From positions 83,383,413 through 83,447,412 of the forward strand of contig CM042152.1 in assembly GCA_023376005.1 (NCBI GenBank): a stretch of 64,000 nt of DNA, read 5' to 3'. Positions 10,954 to 22,904 of the stretch are shown piece by piece. The DNA is from Doryteuthis pealeii (taxonomy: Eukaryota; Mollusca; Cephalopoda; Myopsida; Loliginidae). Both the position numbers and the translations under genes were made by a program. Numbering within the stretch: the stretch's first letter is position 1; each line of letters starts with the position of its first letter. The notes below the pieces were generated by a model that worked only from the letters and a program-made list of their open reading frames with translations, was not told the DNA's origin and ran no database searches.

Positions 10954-11642
10954 CCTTGTCTTGAAGCTGACTTTTAGAAGGGAAAGCCAGGTGTAGCATA
11001 ATACGATGGAAAAAGCCAGGAATGCAAGAGAATACGTGTAGTTAACATGGAAAGATTTTGATGACGAAGCACTAGGCCATTTGTCAAATTCTGATTGGTT
11101 AGTACAAGGGAGTGAAGAGAGTGAGAGAAAGATAGTGGGAGGAAAGATCAATTTGGAATGAAGCAGTGTCAGATGCAAGATGCATGTCTGTCCCCCAAGG
11201 CTTGGAGATAAAATAAAATAAGAATGTCTTGTGTTATTATAAAAAACTATAAATGGCACAAAGCAAGATATTCTCAAGTGAATCCAAAGTTGTTCCAAGA
11301 CGCAAAAGAGCAAAAATACCAGCCAACCCAACATCAGATCCAACAACCAGATTCCAGCATCTCAAAGTACAACAGGAATAGAAGATAAGTATTTCATGAT
11401 TACAATTATTACTGACACATCATCACACCTTAAAAATAAACCTGCTATGTTACACAGGTAAATAAATTTACTGGGTGCTTCAATACTTAGCTTATCAATA
11501 ACAATATAATAATATTAAAACATTAAAAATAAACTTGTTAATCTATTGCATGATAAAGAACTAATGTTTTTTTTTTTAGATTAGGTTTATGAAACATAAG
11601 AGTGGGCAAGGTTTATGATCAGGACCATATTAAACTCAGAGT
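10954..11642. other. Unassigned; no gene accepted
   Basis: A 138-codon minus-strand open frame (11346-10930) crosses into element A, is rich in Leu/Phe/Ser and shows no domain or splice context. A T-run lies near 11570. Confidence 0.5.
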
Positions 11643-11965
11643 CTATTGCCCTTATGGCAATCCCCAACCCCTTTTTATCATATGGGTGCTAGAAGGCAGT
11701 GACTGAGGGTCTACATGTCCTGGGAATGACGTTAAACTCTATCTGAGGTGAGGTTACAATTTTTGAGGTTTGGGGAATGTGGAGCACCCCTTCATCACCA
11801 TTGCTCCCTGGTTCACTCTGACCGGAGTGGCAGTACCTGTTAGGGTCCCATCTATGGGTTAAATAGAAAAATGTATTTATAAAAAAATTGTATTATCCAT
11901 TAAGAATTGATTTATTTCAAAACTTTATCGGCATTAAATGACCCACTGAGGTTGATATGCATTTT
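11643..11965. mobile_element. Element A, inverted, truncated copy
   Basis: Reverse complement of the first ~320 bp of the 1311 copy, ending GGTTGATATGCATTTT. Bases 11966-12230 hold nothing recognisable. Confidence 0.8.
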
Positions 11966-12222
11966 TTTTTTTAAATTAGAAAGAGCAGCTGGTATTATTG
12001 TGTCCAAAAAAACAAAAACAAAAAATTTTTTACTTATATTATTTTTATAGGTAGGTAACATCTTGAAAGAGTTAGTAGTAATTTATAGTCAAACATAAAT
12101 CCAACCACTTGACTCATTTGATTTGATAGATAACAGATGTTCATTAGATTAAATCCAATAAATTAGATTAGATTCAAGTTTGCACTTTTAAAAAGAGATG
12201 GTCCCCCAAGAGGAACCTAGTA

Positions 12223-12744
12223 TTGTACATTAGGGTAGGTCGATTCAGGAAATGTAATGTATCCCATGTGGCGAAAGTTGCAAATTAACATTAAGAATTA
12301 CTCCATAAAATATTTTTCTTCAAAACTTTGCCTTCATTTGAGGAAATAGATTTCAATCTTTTAAAATATCATCCCTTTTACAGCTTAATTAATGGGGTAA
12401 AAAGCAGCATATCGGAGGTGGGGGGGGGGGCGGTATTGCTAATTATAATTATAATTATAATAATAATAATATGATTAGTTATTCGTTTCATCTTGGTAAA
12501 ATAAATTTCTGCTTTAAATATTGAAATTGCTCAATTTTCTAACCAATTTCTGGGCCAAATGTTGTGAAAACAAGAATCTTGTAGTGGATTTTACTAGATG
12601 ATCTATGCTATTTCCTCAAACAACGGTGCAATTAAGAGATCTAATTTTTGGTATCAGTATTTATTATATCAACACATAACTTTTACTGTTTGAGAGAATT
12701 TGATATTTTTTTTTGAAAAAAAAATCAACCTACCTGTTGTACAT
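12223..12744 (+). mobile_element. hAT-like MITE, copy 3, with perfect 8-bp target duplication
   Basis: The element spans 12231-12736 (TAGGGTAGGTCG...AACCTACCTG) and is bounded by TTGTACAT at 12223-12230 and again at 12737-12744. An 8-bp duplication with TAGGG/CCCTA-type ends is the hAT signature. It has a short G run and TAA-rich insert near 12420-12470. Confidence 0.9.
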
Positions 12745-12769
12745 GCCGATATAAATGGGGTTTGGTTTG

Positions 12770-12930
12770 GTTTGGTTTACAGCATATCAACCTCAGTGGG
12801 TCATTTAATGCCGATAAAGTTTTGAAATAAATCAATTCTTAATGGATAATACAATTTTTTTATAAATACATTGTTCTATTTAACCCATAGATGGGACCCT
12901 AACAGGTACTACCACTCCGGGTCAGAGTTG
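12770..12930. mobile_element. Element A, left-end fragment
   Basis: Starts TACAGCATATCAACCTCAG after GGTTTGGTTTGGTT and stops at CCGGGTCAGAGT. Bases 12931-13474 hold a ~38-bp poly-A run at 13159-13197 and nothing else recognisable. Confidence 0.8.
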
Positions 12931-13157
12931 GGTGAACAAGTTATCAGAAAAATCCATCAATTATTTTGTATTAGCTTGTATAGCCCAATGATAAAATGAA
13001 ATGATAAAATGCTCAGTTGAGAGATCCTAAATTAGATCTTCTTACATTACTTTGGTTTGAATGAGTTATCACAAAAACAATCTAAAAGGTTGACATGAGC
13101 CAGCACCAATTATTAACCTATCTAACAATTCTAAGATTTCAGATAATTACTGAAACC

Positions 13158-13200
<43 letters not shown>

Positions 13201-13474
13201 GAGGGAGAAGTGCCAGCAAGCCAAGCTTAACTTTTGGTTTCTACCCTCTAAAGTAGGTTAAGTGCCTCAAATTCTGGTCAAAGTTGAACTCTAGTAGGAA
13301 AATGTGAGGTCAACTTAAGGGCAAGGAAGAAATAACAATAGTTGTCTCTGGGTTCAAGTTTCTACAAACAAGTAATGCATGACTAAAAGGACATACTTCA
13401 ATTGTATAGAATAAAACAAATTAAAATAAACCAATTTAGTAGAAGATAAGTGTTAAACGGTTTTCTTACATTAT

Positions 13475-14040
13475 GCAGCCCTGTTGGCTGGGGCATTAGA
13501 ATACACCAACTGAACTTCAGCAGGGAGGTAAGAACCCCACAAATGGGGGGCCACCTGTTGGCTGTGGATGGTGACCCATATAATGTTTAAGGAAGGAATC
13601 CCCATGGCTAAGCAGTCCTTAACATGCAACACTCCACTTAGGCTAGACAGGCAGTCAGAGAGGCCCCCCTCCAATCAATTCAAGTCCTAGCACCTATATG
13701 ATTGTCCCAACCTTATTGCCTTTATGGCAAGCCCCAACCCTTTTTATCATATACGTGCTAGAAGGCAGTGACTGAGGTTCTTTATGGCCTGTCTATGACA
13801 TTAAACTATCTGATGGTGAGGTTCCAGTTCTGGAGGTCTGGGGAATGTAGAGCACCTGTTCATCACTATTGCTCCCTGGTCCACTCTGACCTGGAGTGGT
13901 AGTACCTGTTAGGGTCCCATCTATAGGTTAAATAGAAAAATGTGTTTATAAAAATTTTTAAAAAATGAGTATCCATTAAGAATTAATTTATTTCAAAACT
14001 GCATTAAATGACCCACTGAGGTTGATATGCCGTAAAACAA
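13475..14040. mobile_element. Element A, inverted, near full-length copy
   Basis: Starts CCCTGTTGGCTGGGGC and ends GGTTGATATGCCGTAAAACAA, followed by an AAAC-type run. This is the orientation in which the tail would be A-rich. Confidence 0.85.
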
Positions 14041-14164
14041 ACAAACTTATATTTGATGCAGTGCCATTATTATAGTCCTGCTGTAAGGCTAACCAGAAGC
14101 AGCCACACTTTTTTTAGACATTATTTTTTGATGCATTAAGGAACTAGAAAGGTTTTGGCAAACC

Positions 14165-14300
14165 CCCCATCACGAGCAGGATCTTACACAAAGTCAATTA
14201 TGTTTTTAAGACAAGTACAACTGGTTTGAATTCAGAATTATCCTTCTCCTAGACTGGTTGCACAATTCTGCACATCATATCTTCCAAGATTTTTATACAT
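14165..14300 (-). mobile_element. SINE-2 body fragment
   Basis: CCCCCCATCACGAGCAGGATC, TTTGAATTCAGAATTATCC and CTAGACTGGTTGC match the other copies. Strand assigned from the 46350-46570 copy. Confidence 0.5.
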
Positions 14301-14339
14301 CTAAAAAGATTCACTAACTATTGTTCTTTTTTATTTATA

Positions 14340-14498
14340 GCAGACTAAAGTTGGTTAATGAAATAAATAAAGGAATAAAACAAATGAATAGGATCTACCC
14401 CCACCCCCCAAAAGATGGGTCATGGCGGTGCCCAGACCATCACAAAGAGGCGACCTAACGCAAACAAACACACATGGGAAAGACCAAGACCAAGACCA

Positions 14499-14531
<33 letters not shown>

Positions 14532-14840
14532 AATATTAAATAAACATACAAACACATTTGGAAGAATATTAAATAAACATACAAACACACAATTAGAAAC
14601 AAGTACAAAATACAACAGAATTGATTGACACACACACAATAGTGAACACCTCGCAATAAGGCTCCAAACTTTTAGAAGTCTTTTAACAAAGGGATTTTTC
14701 ATCCCGAAATATTAAGAAAATAAATCACAGGTAAATAAACATTATCTTAGTTACCTTATCTTTATTTACACTTGCATTATTATAGACTTCAAAAACCAAC
14801 CGCCGAACAAAGCTCATAAACTAGATATTAAAAAGTCTAG
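14340..14840. repeat. Dispersed repeat with (CA)n, shared with 44935-45290
   Basis: The segment with GGGATTTTTCATCCCGAAATATTAAG and TTTACACTTGCATTATTATAG resembles GGGGATCTTTATCTTGAAATATTAAG and TTTACACTTGCATTGTGATAG near 45160-45260. A duplicated GGAAGAATATTAAATAAACA unit is present at 14527 and 14562. No domain seen. Confidence 0.5.
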
Positions 14841-15215
14841 CAGTATAATAATCTTTTTTCTTTTCTTTTCATTTTGTTTATAAATTATTTCTAAACAATT
14901 TCAATCTAACTTGGTTAATCACTTGCAGCATTGTATTTTTATCGTGTCTTTCTATTGCAAATAATTATTTAATTGGCTATTATCTTATAAAAGAAAAAAT
15001 TATACATCGATATTTTTTCTGATTAAAAAGGGGAGGGGGTACATTTTCAATCGAGTTTTTCTTCAAAACGTATACTTTTTTCGAAAAAATAAAAAGGTTT
15101 GCATTAAGTAGATATTTATTTTTAGAATCTAAAAATATAACATTTTAAACTTAACATCAGGCTTAAATATTTTAAATGAATTTTATATATTAATTTTTCA
15201 TAGCAAAAATACTAA

Positions 15216-18200
15216 ATTAAAGTTTTGAAATAAAATAACTAATGCATTATAAAATTAATTAATTGATAAATCAATACTGAAAATTTCATTAAAATCGGAT
15301 AATTACCTGATTTTTGGTAAAAAAAATTTTCCATCTCAAATGTTACGTTAAAATTGTAAACAAGCGCCTAAAACCATTGAAAAAGAGGCTGAATGGTGGA
15401 TCGCGTTGAAATTGACCAAAACAAGTCGTTTTAAATCTTTTAGAAATAAACTGCATATGTAATGATATTTTTCTTTTTTAATGATGGTCATTATGTTACT
15501 ACAATAGATTTAATTAATTTTAATTTGTTTTTAAAAACCTATCAGAAGACAAATTTGGGTAACCCTATAATAATTCAAATAATTAAATTAAATATTTTTA
15601 AAAATGAGTATAGTTAATTAAAAAATGAATCAATATTGAAAAAATCCAGGGGATCATTCAAAAGAAGAAACATTTAAAAAACGAAAAGAAGAAAAAAACT
15701 CCTGATGATTTAAAAAATATATATTTTCAGCTTACGGAAATAATGAAAATTATGAACGAAAACAATGTTTACATTTTCGCACCTACATGAACACGAATAG
15801 TGATATCGTATAGTCACTATAGTCGAAGTTAAAAGCGCGAAAAGGGTAACCCGAAGACAAGCCTTTTTAGACCTTTTTTCCGATTCAGATATTATTGAGG
15901 AACGAGGAAAATTTGGTAAATGAGTAGCAAAATTTTAAAAAAATTATGTTCAGCTTCTGAAACACGAATTTCATTTTATCTAAAATTTATGATAAATAAT
16001 TTATCTATTGAAATATTTAAATAATTTTTTTTTAAAGAAATTAAATTCTACACAAAACTTACCTATTTTTAAAAACTTAAATACTTTACTAACCAAAGTT
16101 AATAACAGATGTATTAAAATTATTTATGAAACAATTTATGGGGGAATTATATCATTTATGTGCATCCGTACTATTAAGTTTAATGAAAAATTAAAAATTG
16201 TGAGTTAAGCAAAAAACATTCAAGTTTTCTCATGTCTGAATAGATGACAAATGACATTCTTGGGTAAAAAACAGTTAGATCGAAAAAATAATCAGTAATG
16301 CTTTAATTTAGGAAGAAGTGAAGAATTCTATTGGCATTTCTCTATTATTATTGACCATTATTATCGAGAATTTGGATAGCAGAGACGAAGAACCCATAAA
16401 ATTAGACTGAAAATTACTTTATCTCAAAGTATATTACTCTCTTTTTAGTATTATTTGGATTTATTCGGACTATTGTCCTCAATCTTTGTACAAATTGTCC
16501 AACGTTTCGGCTTTTAGATAGTTTAGATAATAATAAAGATGAGTACAATAGTCCGTATAAGCCAAATAATACAAATTGCCAAGCCTCATCTAAAAAAATT
16601 CAGAGAAATACACTTTTTAGTCTAAAGATTGCTGCGATGTGTCTTTTTCTGTAGTGGTGAAATGAGATTTTTTACGTAGTCTTGTCTATTGTTTGTTAAT
16701 TTTACGATTGAAATTTTTTTTAAAATAAAATATGCAATGCAAATACACAGAATTATCTTTTTTTTTTTTCTTCATCTTTTTCAGTGGCTGTGGTTTAAAA
16801 ATAGTTTATTTTTCATCTATTTTATTTTCTATCAATTACAAAAAAAAAAAATGAATTTATGGTAGGCGGTTGTAGTTACCACCAATTTGCCCTGTGAATT
16901 TACCCCCTCCCCCATATTTAACACAATGAAATTTGCATAAAGGTTAATATTATCTTGAATTTTTTTTTGTCCATCCAGAAGAAACATTAAAAAAAACTCC
17001 TGATGATTTTTTTTATTTTTAGCTTACGGTAATAATGAAAATTATGAACGAAAACAATGTTTACATTTTCGCACAGTTTAAATCAATTGAAATTTAACGT
17101 AGCCAAAAACAAGTTATGATTGGAGGCTTTTTTGAAAAAATTCTATGAAAAATCAATTAATGGTCCGATTTTCACGAAAATTTCCATAATTGCTTACCTT
17201 TTGATGAAAACATGTTTGAAATAGTTTTTTTCCTAAAGTATATTATATGAAATATTTTTTACGAGGTCTACCCCATTTTATTTTATGAAATATGAAAAAA
17301 TGAACCGACAAAAACCATTTTAACTTTTCTTCTATAAAAATAAGAGTTTAAATAATTATATCAGATATTCATAAGTTTCAAACTTATGAAAAACTTCCCG
17401 TGTAGTATACGGGAAGGTTTTAGTAAAAGAACCAGGAATACAGAATTCTGCTAAAAAATATAAATAAATAAAGAATCTGACCCTGTTGTAAAAAGAAAAA
17501 AAACGGACTGTTTTACTTATTTTTCAAGATAACGGTGTGTAATTTTTTTCCCAATTGGATAATTTGATCTTTGAATTAACTGTTTTTTTCTTTGTAACAA
17601 CAACTCTTTATGTTCGTCTTTTTTTTTTTTTTTTTGTGAGATTTTTTGAAAGTTTGAAAATATTCACGTTTCTCCCTTCAATATTGCCTAAACTGATCAC
17701 GTGACGTATTTTGGTGGTACCTATCGACAAAAACCCTTTTAAAATGTTTTTAATTAACTCAAACTGTAAAAAAAAAAAAAAGAATTAAATGGAATTCAGA
17801 TTGTTTTCTCTCGTCTGATAAAACATTCGATTGTTAATCGAAACTTTAGATTATTTCATTTGATTCTTTATCAGTCGATCTTTTTAACCGATTTTTTTTT
17901 TTAAGATAAAACAAATGATACACTTTCACTATTCGTCTATTAATCATTATCAATGAAGGAAGAAGAAAGTGAAACTAGTGGACATTTGTAAAAAAAAAAA
18001 AAAAAAAAAAGCACTTTTAAATATATATCACCAGTTTATTATTTCATTATCATTAAAAACAAAAGGTTGTGCTTACCTAACAGAATTAAATTTATTAATA
18101 AAGAGGAGGGGGAGTTATAGAAAGGTAAAACATAGGTATACCCAATTTGTCGAAAAATCCGTGTTTTTACAAAACATATTTACAACCCCGTTTGAAAAAA

Positions 18201-18306
18201 AAAATAAATACCAAAAATCAGGTATTATCCGATTTTAATGAAATTTTCAGTGTTGATTTATCAATGAATGAATTTTATAATGCATTAGTTATTTTATTTC
18301 AAAACT
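15216..18306. repeat. Distant inverted repeat pair
   Basis: 15216-15322 and 18203-18306 are reverse complements over about 100 bp with only a few differences (shared core GGTAATTATCCGATTTTAATG-like). The 2.9 kb between has no ORF of note. Confidence 0.75.
16451..16571. repeat. Fold-back with ~28-bp arms
   Basis: ATTATTTGGATTTATTCGG... is mirrored by ...CCGTATAAGCCAAATAAT. The loop contains CCAACGTTTCGGC, similar to sequence in the Penelope-like repeats, and a related stretch occurs at 38195-38230. A degraded member of that group is possible. Confidence 0.5.
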
Positions 18307-19085
18307 TTCTGATTTTTTTTCGGGTCACTTAACTTTGACCCCCCTCATTTTTTTTTTTTTTGGGGGGGGGGGCAAAATATCCGTGGGTTATATATGATGA
18401 TTGATACTAATTTCTGCATAAATAAAAATACAAAAGACCGAAGGTGTGAATAGAAGAAAAAAGATTTTTTAAGGATATTACTCTGGTAGAAAATAAGTAC
18501 TGAAAATCGGAAAATTGTTTTACTAAAACAATTGAAACACGAAAAATAGCATGAAAAATGTCAGACTATAATGAATGGCTATTATTCTTTTCTTTTAAAC
18601 ACCTTTTGATTATTAGTTTCCAAAATAAATAGGTATATACAAAACAATAACACTTAAGAGACGTTCATCAAAGTACTGCTGAATTTAGATTGCCTGAAGA
18701 ATGCGCTGTAGATGTTTTTGTTTTGTTTTGATTAGGGGGGGGGGTGACCATGGCCTTGTGCCAGTTTAGATCTGAAAACAAATCAGTTTATAAAAAAAAT
18801 CTTTTTTTATTTGCTAATTCGTTTCCAAGAATAGGAAAAGATTTTTCTCTAGGCTTCATTTTTTTTTTCTTCCTTTAGGAGGAAAATATACTCTGTTACT
18901 ACAAGAATAGTCAGTCTCATTCTCTCTATCTCATATATAATATAAATTGTATATTATATATAATTAATTAGGTATACCCAAGTTTTCATCTGCTTTTCAT
19001 TTTAAAAACGAATTAAAATTAATTAAATCGATCATCTAAGGTCAAATTTTTGTCCAAGTCGAAAAGTAGTAACATAATGAGCATC

Positions 19086-19121
<36 letters not shown>

Positions 19122-20415
19122 CAAAATAATATTACACGTGTAATTTATTTTTAATACATTTAAAACTATTTTTCGGTCAATTTTGATCAAATATAACTTA
19201 ACGTCAATAACCAAAAAAAAGTTTAAGGTATAAACAAAATTACTTAGTAGCCATGCGATCATCAAAATAAAAATCTTCCTTCCTTCTAAAACCAAAAATG
19301 ACGCAGTTTCTTCTTGTCACATTCCTAAGTGCATGTCGTTAAAAAAATAAATAATAAAGAGAATTTTTTTATCAGTTTAAAGTTCTTAATTATCAAATCA
19401 ATGAAAGTAAAATATGAATTAATTTGCATGGCATTTATTTTATTTATCTACGCTATGATTTCCCGAGGGAAAATACAGTCAGATTTTAAAATAAGTTATT
19501 TTAAATGATAATATGATGAAAAAAATAAGCAGTTTCACGACTGTGTAAAATCTCAAATAATAATAAAATCGTGTTGATTTAAAAAAAAAAAAAAAAAAAA
19601 AAAAGTTAAATGTGGTCACCTAATGCATTAAATTTTGTTATGATTAAAAAGGAAAGAAAAAACAAAAACAGATTGATAAATAAACATTGAACAATGTAAG
19701 CAATATTTATTTAAGATAATATTTTATATAGAAGAATATTTTTTCTAACTAAATTCACGTCAAAAATATTTGATGACCTTTAAAGAGGAAAATAAAGCTT
19801 AACAACAACAACAACAGAAATATCAAAATCAGAATGATACAAATATTGTTTAATTTTTCAATGTTTAGCAAAAAAAAAAAAAAAAAAAAAAAAAATGTAA
19901 TATAAGTTACAATTTTTAAAATCTTTAAATAAAATTCTACTTTTATAAAAAAAATTTTCGATTAAAAAAAAAAAAAAGAACTTTAATGCTAATGAAAGCA
20001 CCTGCTTTTTTTTTGTTGTTGTTTTTTTATGGGGGAGGGTTCAATTTTATTTTTTTTAAATTTTATCTTTTGTTATGACATTTTCCACGTTTACCTTGCA
20101 AACAGCAATGGAATATAATTTAATCATTGTTCAGAGTCAACTTTATAGAACATATAATCTGACTAACAAATACTCGCCTCTACATCAACGAAATTGAAAG
20201 AGATAAAAACCACAACAAAACCATTCGTCAATATAAACGGGGGATCATTCTATTATAAGAAATTCATTACAAACTGAACCCTCGCTTTATGACCACGTTT
20301 TTTCACTACCCCCGGTTAATGTTTTCAACCGGAAAAAAGATGAATTTCACAGAAAACAAACAAACAACGAAATAATAACTTTATACCTAAATGATAAGAT
20401 TGATCAATAACTCAC

Positions 20416-20482
20416 CGTAGCTGCCCATTTTAATATCTCCATTATGAAACCGAGAGCGTACATTTGGATCCATCTCAGCCAT
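20416..20482 (-). CDS. First coding exon of an unrecognised gene
   Basis: On the minus strand an ATG at 20482 in good context (CACCATGG) opens 22 codons beginning MAEMDPNVRSRF and ending KMGSY plus one base, then GTGAGT, an excellent splice donor. The exon therefore ends in phase 1. The sequence is unlike the surrounding repeats and has balanced codon use. Upstream lies a TATA-less, comparatively GC-rich promoter with an ETS site. The second exon was not found in the window and presumably lies leftward. I do not recognise the protein, so no function is offered. The alternative, a chance ATG beside a donor, is unlikely given the promoter signals. Confidence 0.7.
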
Positions 20483-20580
20483 GGTGATCCTCTTGTAAAT
20501 GAGGATTAACTTAAATCTGGTGAACAGTCTGACGTCGCTACTTTCCGCTGAGCGAATAACTCACTTCCGGTTACCAGCAC
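20483..20580 (-). promoter_or_regulatory. Probable TATA-less promoter / 5'UTR with ETS and CRE-like sites
   Basis: On the minus strand ACCGGAAGTG (20562-20571) is a textbook ETS/GABP-type site about 80 bp before the start codon, and TGACGTCG-type sequence (20529-20536) resembles a CRE. Several CpGs cluster here, unlike the neighbouring AT-rich DNA. No TATA box. Bases 20600-21180 beyond are AT-rich with nothing recognisable. Confidence 0.6.
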
Positions 20581-21179
20581 TTTTTTTTATCTACACTACA
20601 AACATTCAGTCCCACACCTTGAATGTTTTAATTAAAAGAAAACAAAAACATTTTATTATTGTAGTTTAAATATTTTAAATTATTTTTTATTTGTGTAAAT
20701 AGATTTGCAGTCGACTTTAACTATAAATAATAATCATTCCGTTTTTGTTTTGTTATTTCTCTCACCTTTGCTTTATATTTCTACATCTACAACAAAGTTT
20801 ATTTCAAGTTCAAAGTGAAGTATGAATGAATTAAATTTACATATGTTAATTATATTGAATTTTCGCTCTCGTTCTTTTTATTTTTTTATTTTTATCTAGT
20901 TGATTTATTTATTAATTCATTAATGGATTGATTACTTTTTTTTTTCATAAGCTACTGGACACCGTTTGAAATTTAATCTTGCTTTTTAAAAAAATTTATT
21001 TTATATCTTTTCATTGTTTTATTTAATTTATTTAATGAAAAAAGTATTCATTTTTATGCTATCTTCAGAAAACACTTCAGTACATTATTTATTCAATCTT
21101 AAAGCTATGTTTCATTTTTTTCTCGATAAAATACTTTCAATCCTATTTTAATTCCCATTCAGTATTTATTTTAATAACA

Positions 21180-21262
21180 TCCCCCAACACACATACACAC
21201 ACACGCACACACACACACATCATCATCATCATCATCATCATCAAGAATGCGTACCGGCAGCA

Positions 21263-21323
<61 letters not shown>

Positions 21324-21330
21324 CGTCCCT
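21180..21330. repeat. (CA)n, (CAT)n and (CT)n microsatellites
   Basis: (CA)n at 21188-21218, (CAT)n at 21219-21243 and (CT)n at 21268-21320. The (CAT)n run is the tail of the minus-strand LINE fragment that follows; the (CT)n sits inside that LINE. Confidence 0.9.
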
Positions 21331-21620
21331 ACCGGCCACGGCTCTTAGTAAGTCTTCTAGATGGCATCCAGTGTCCATGGGGATCTGATCAATTTAGTTT
21401 TTTGCTGGTCGGCCAACACTGGTGTAGGAGAACGTCGCTCGTGAGCTCATCCTTACTTCCCCCAGCAGTGCCCAGCATGTCCTCCTCGTCTTACTTGGAT
21501 GGTTTGTGAGATGGGAGATAAGTGGACATGCAATTGCTGTTTTGTGGGATGAGGTTTCCAGAATTCGTTCAAAACAGCATGCATCATAGTTCATTCGAGC
21601 TATTTTTCCAATGAAAGCCC
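21221..21620 (-). mobile_element. LINE 3' end, inverted, with (ATG)n tail
   Basis: The minus strand reads ILETSSHKTAIACPLISHLTN, then CWALLGEVRMSSRATFSYTS and TSVGRPAKN, then in another frame PMDTGCHLEDLLRAVAGRDG. This is the C-terminal signature (RPxKTYxxQxxxDTGCxLEDLPxxMxDRxGW) of an animal non-LTR retrotransposon polyprotein. Frames are broken, so it is dead. Confidence 0.75.
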
Positions 21621-21726
21621 AAGTGGGCAGCCATACAATAGTACTGACATGGATACTGCTTAGAAAATGCTCCTTTTATTTATTAGGTATCAGATTTCCA
21701 TATGGTCGTTTACCTGTCAATAGCAG

Positions 21727-21754
21727 TCCACACACACACACACACACACACACA

Positions 21755-21820
<66 letters not shown>

Positions 21821-21822
21821 GA
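21727..21822. repeat. (CA)n(TA)n(CA)n compound microsatellite
   Basis: Open frames across it are low-complexity artefacts. Confidence 0.95.
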
Positions 21823-21929
21823 TGAGGAAATTGTTTTCTTAGTTACGCAAAAATGGAAATAATATCTCACTTTATTGGATATATTTACCAAAATTACATG
21901 AAAATATCTTGAAATACCATAGATTAAAT

Positions 21930-22560
21930 TTATTTAAAGAAATCGCCATTGGCTTCTACCATTAGGGTAGGTTGATTTTTCACTTTTTCAAAAATATTAA
22001 ATTCTCTCAAACAGCGAAAGTTGTGTGTTGGTATAATGAATATTGATACCAAAAACTAGATTTTGTACTAGCACCATTATTTGAGGAAATAGCATCAAAG
22101 ATCGTCTAGTAAAATGCACCAAAATTCCTCGTTTTCCAACATTTAGCCTAGAAATTGGTTAGAAAATGTAGCAATTTCACTATCTAAAACAAAATCAAAT
22201 AAAATATTATAACTAGAATTCAAATTGAAAATATGCCCCCCATCACCACCGACACCTCCGATATATTGTTCTTTTGCCTAATAATTAAACTGTAACAGTG
22301 ATAACATTTAAAAGATTGAAATCTATTTCTCAAATGAAGGCAAAGTTTTGAAGAAAAATGTTTTGTTGGCAATTCTTTATGTTAATTTGCAACTTTAGCC
22401 ACATGGAGACGTTACAGTTCCAAAATCGACCTACCCTATTCTACCACGGCCTCTTGACGACTCCAGAATCTCCTGCAAGACTTTCCGATGGTCTCCTTGT
22501 TTAGATTGTTAAATGCTACCGCTATCCTTGCCTTCAGTTGGTCTTTCGTTCAACAGATCC
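21930..22560 (-). pseudogene. DDE transposase C-terminal remnant, split by a hAT-like MITE
   Basis: The minus strand from about 22560 reads MGIC, a stop, then TKDQLKARIAVAFNNLNKET, IGKSCRRFWSRQEAVVE to 22439. The frame resumes beyond the MITE as VVEANGDFFK and a stop at 21930. This resembles the C-terminus of Tc1/mariner-like DDE transposases (pattern LxxRIxxAFxxLxxExL). The upstream part has been lost and an in-frame stop is present, so it is a relic. The match across the MITE confirms the insertion exactly. Confidence 0.6.
21954..22446 (-). mobile_element. hAT-like MITE, copy 4, perfect 8-bp target duplication
   Basis: The element (21962-22438) is inverted relative to the other copies and flanked by TTCTACCA at 21954-21961 and 22439-22446. 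It interrupts the transposase remnant; removing one duplication and the MITE restores that remnant's reading frame. Confidence 0.9.
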
Positions 22561-22904
22561 CCATACTAAGGCCTTTTTTGCTGGGCATCATATATTTTCC
22601 CACATTAACAGGTAGGCAATTAAATTCAGATAAAGAAGACAACAAACAAATGAAGGTAAAAAATATATTCAGAAAGGTACAATTTGAAAACTTAATGGCG
22701 TTTGCTGCAAGACTTATCTGCTGAGTTCCTTTAAGTTCTGGGAGAGATTGGATTTAGACGTCTTGCTGCGTGTGCTCAACACTACAAGTAACTAGTCTGG
22801 AAATCAAATTGTGTGCCAATCTACGGTATTGGCTGATTCGTCCCCTGGTGCCAAGAGCAGATAATTAATCCCTTTTTATTTCAATAATACATAATAATCA
22901 AGGG
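22561..22904. other. Unassigned, no gene accepted
   Basis: A 78-codon plus-strand open frame (22488-22724) runs antisense to the transposase remnant. 22740-22860 is moderately GC-rich but has no recognisable feature. Confidence 0.5.

Larger units (their letters stand above)
14841..20410 (-). other. AT-rich presumed first intron of the 20.4-kb gene
   Basis: About 5.5 kb of mostly single-copy, very AT-rich sequence with many A or T runs (for example 17993-18010, 19089-19120, 19579-19604) and no exon that I can support. It contains a ~103-bp inverted repeat (15216-15322 versus 18203-18306), a ~110-bp direct repeat (15660-15775 and 16978-17090) and a fold-back at 16451-16571. Confidence 0.55.

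Noticed and set aside
10930..11346. 138-codon minus-strand open frame
   Set aside because: Spans the edge of element A, hydrophobic and Ser-rich by base composition, no domain or splice support.
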